Of a stretch of DNA of 5,429 nucleotides, positions 5,342 through 5,429 are shown one piece after another. The stretch comes from Bifidobacteriaceae bacterium (GTDB taxonomy: Bacteria > Actinomycetota > Actinomycetes > Actinomycetales > WQXJ01): NCBI GenBank assembly GCA_031278675.1, contig JAITJY010000121.1, positions 1 to 5,429 of the forward strand, given 5' to 3'. Under the pieces are notes generated by a model. It was not told where the DNA came from. It saw nothing but the letters and a program-made list of their open reading frames with translations, and did no database searches. How positions within the stretch are numbered: the first letter of the stretch is position 1; every line of letters starts with the position of its first letter. The position numbers were made by a program, and so were the translations under genes.

Positions 5342-5429
5342 TCAGGCAACGGGCATGTCCTCAGAAAAGACGACGGCGTTTGGCGTCACGGAGATGTTGA
5401 TGATCTCGACATGGACCGGCGAATCACCC
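5342..5429 (-). CDS. C-terminus of an unidentified protein (partial)
   Basis: On the minus strand, 28 codons run from the window edge to a TGA at 5342-5344. They encode a segment containing VHVEIINISVTPNAVVF and ending in SEDMPVA. I do not recognise the family. Support comes from codon choice typical of this genome (about 75% G or C at third positions) and from the strong hairpin placed just after the stop. The competing reading is a plus-strand start at ATG 5355 (MSSEKTTAFGVTEML...), also open to the edge with similar third-position GC but with no convincing ribosome binding site. If the minus reading is right, this gene converges on the 127-bp repeat from the right. Confidence 0.42.
   Translation of the reverse strand, partial: GDSPVHVEIINISVTPNAVVFSEDMPVA

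Overview
The window comes from a high-GC Gram-positive bacterium, most likely class Actinomycetes within Actinomycetota. EF-Ts has the actinobacterial sequence style, codon third positions are overwhelmingly G or C, and the protein encoded just before tsf ends in a long Ala-rich tail, as S2 proteins of this group often do. Genus cannot be assigned from the sequence alone.

Left part (1-2185, all plus strand): a translation and nucleotide-metabolism block. It holds the 3' end of a gene that by position should be rpsB (ribosomal protein S2), then tsf (elongation factor Ts) and pyrH (UMP kinase). The tsf-pyrH spacer carries an exact 19-bp tandem duplication and two strong hairpins. The larger hairpin ends 1 nt before the pyrH ribosome binding site. 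The usual next gene, frr (ribosome recycling factor), is not present anywhere in the window.

Middle and right part (2230-5115): one complete gene on the minus strand encodes a Tat-exported, probably lipid-anchored FAD-dependent reductase of the fumarate reductase / flavocytochrome c type. It sits between two copies of a 127-bp repeat in opposite orientation, each carrying two nested palindromes. I found no transposase inside the bracketed 2.9 kb. The left copy is followed by two further hairpins. About 650 bp upstream of the flavoprotein gene contain a candidate promoter with an overlapping small dyad and some coding-like debris, but no gene I can support.

Right edge (5116-5429): a C/A-skewed spacer, then a 62-bp quasi-palindrome with 19-bp inner arms. 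It resembles a double REP (BIME) unit and could act as terminator for a minus-strand gene whose last 28 codons enter from the right edge.

How the parts relate: rpsB, tsf and pyrH are housekeeping genes. The flavoprotein is an accessory respiratory or detoxifying reductase acting outside the membrane, and no electron-donor gene is visible beside it. The best candidate for something undescribed is the pair of structured inverted repeats bracketing this reductase next to pyrH, together with the unusual density of palindromes in every spacer.
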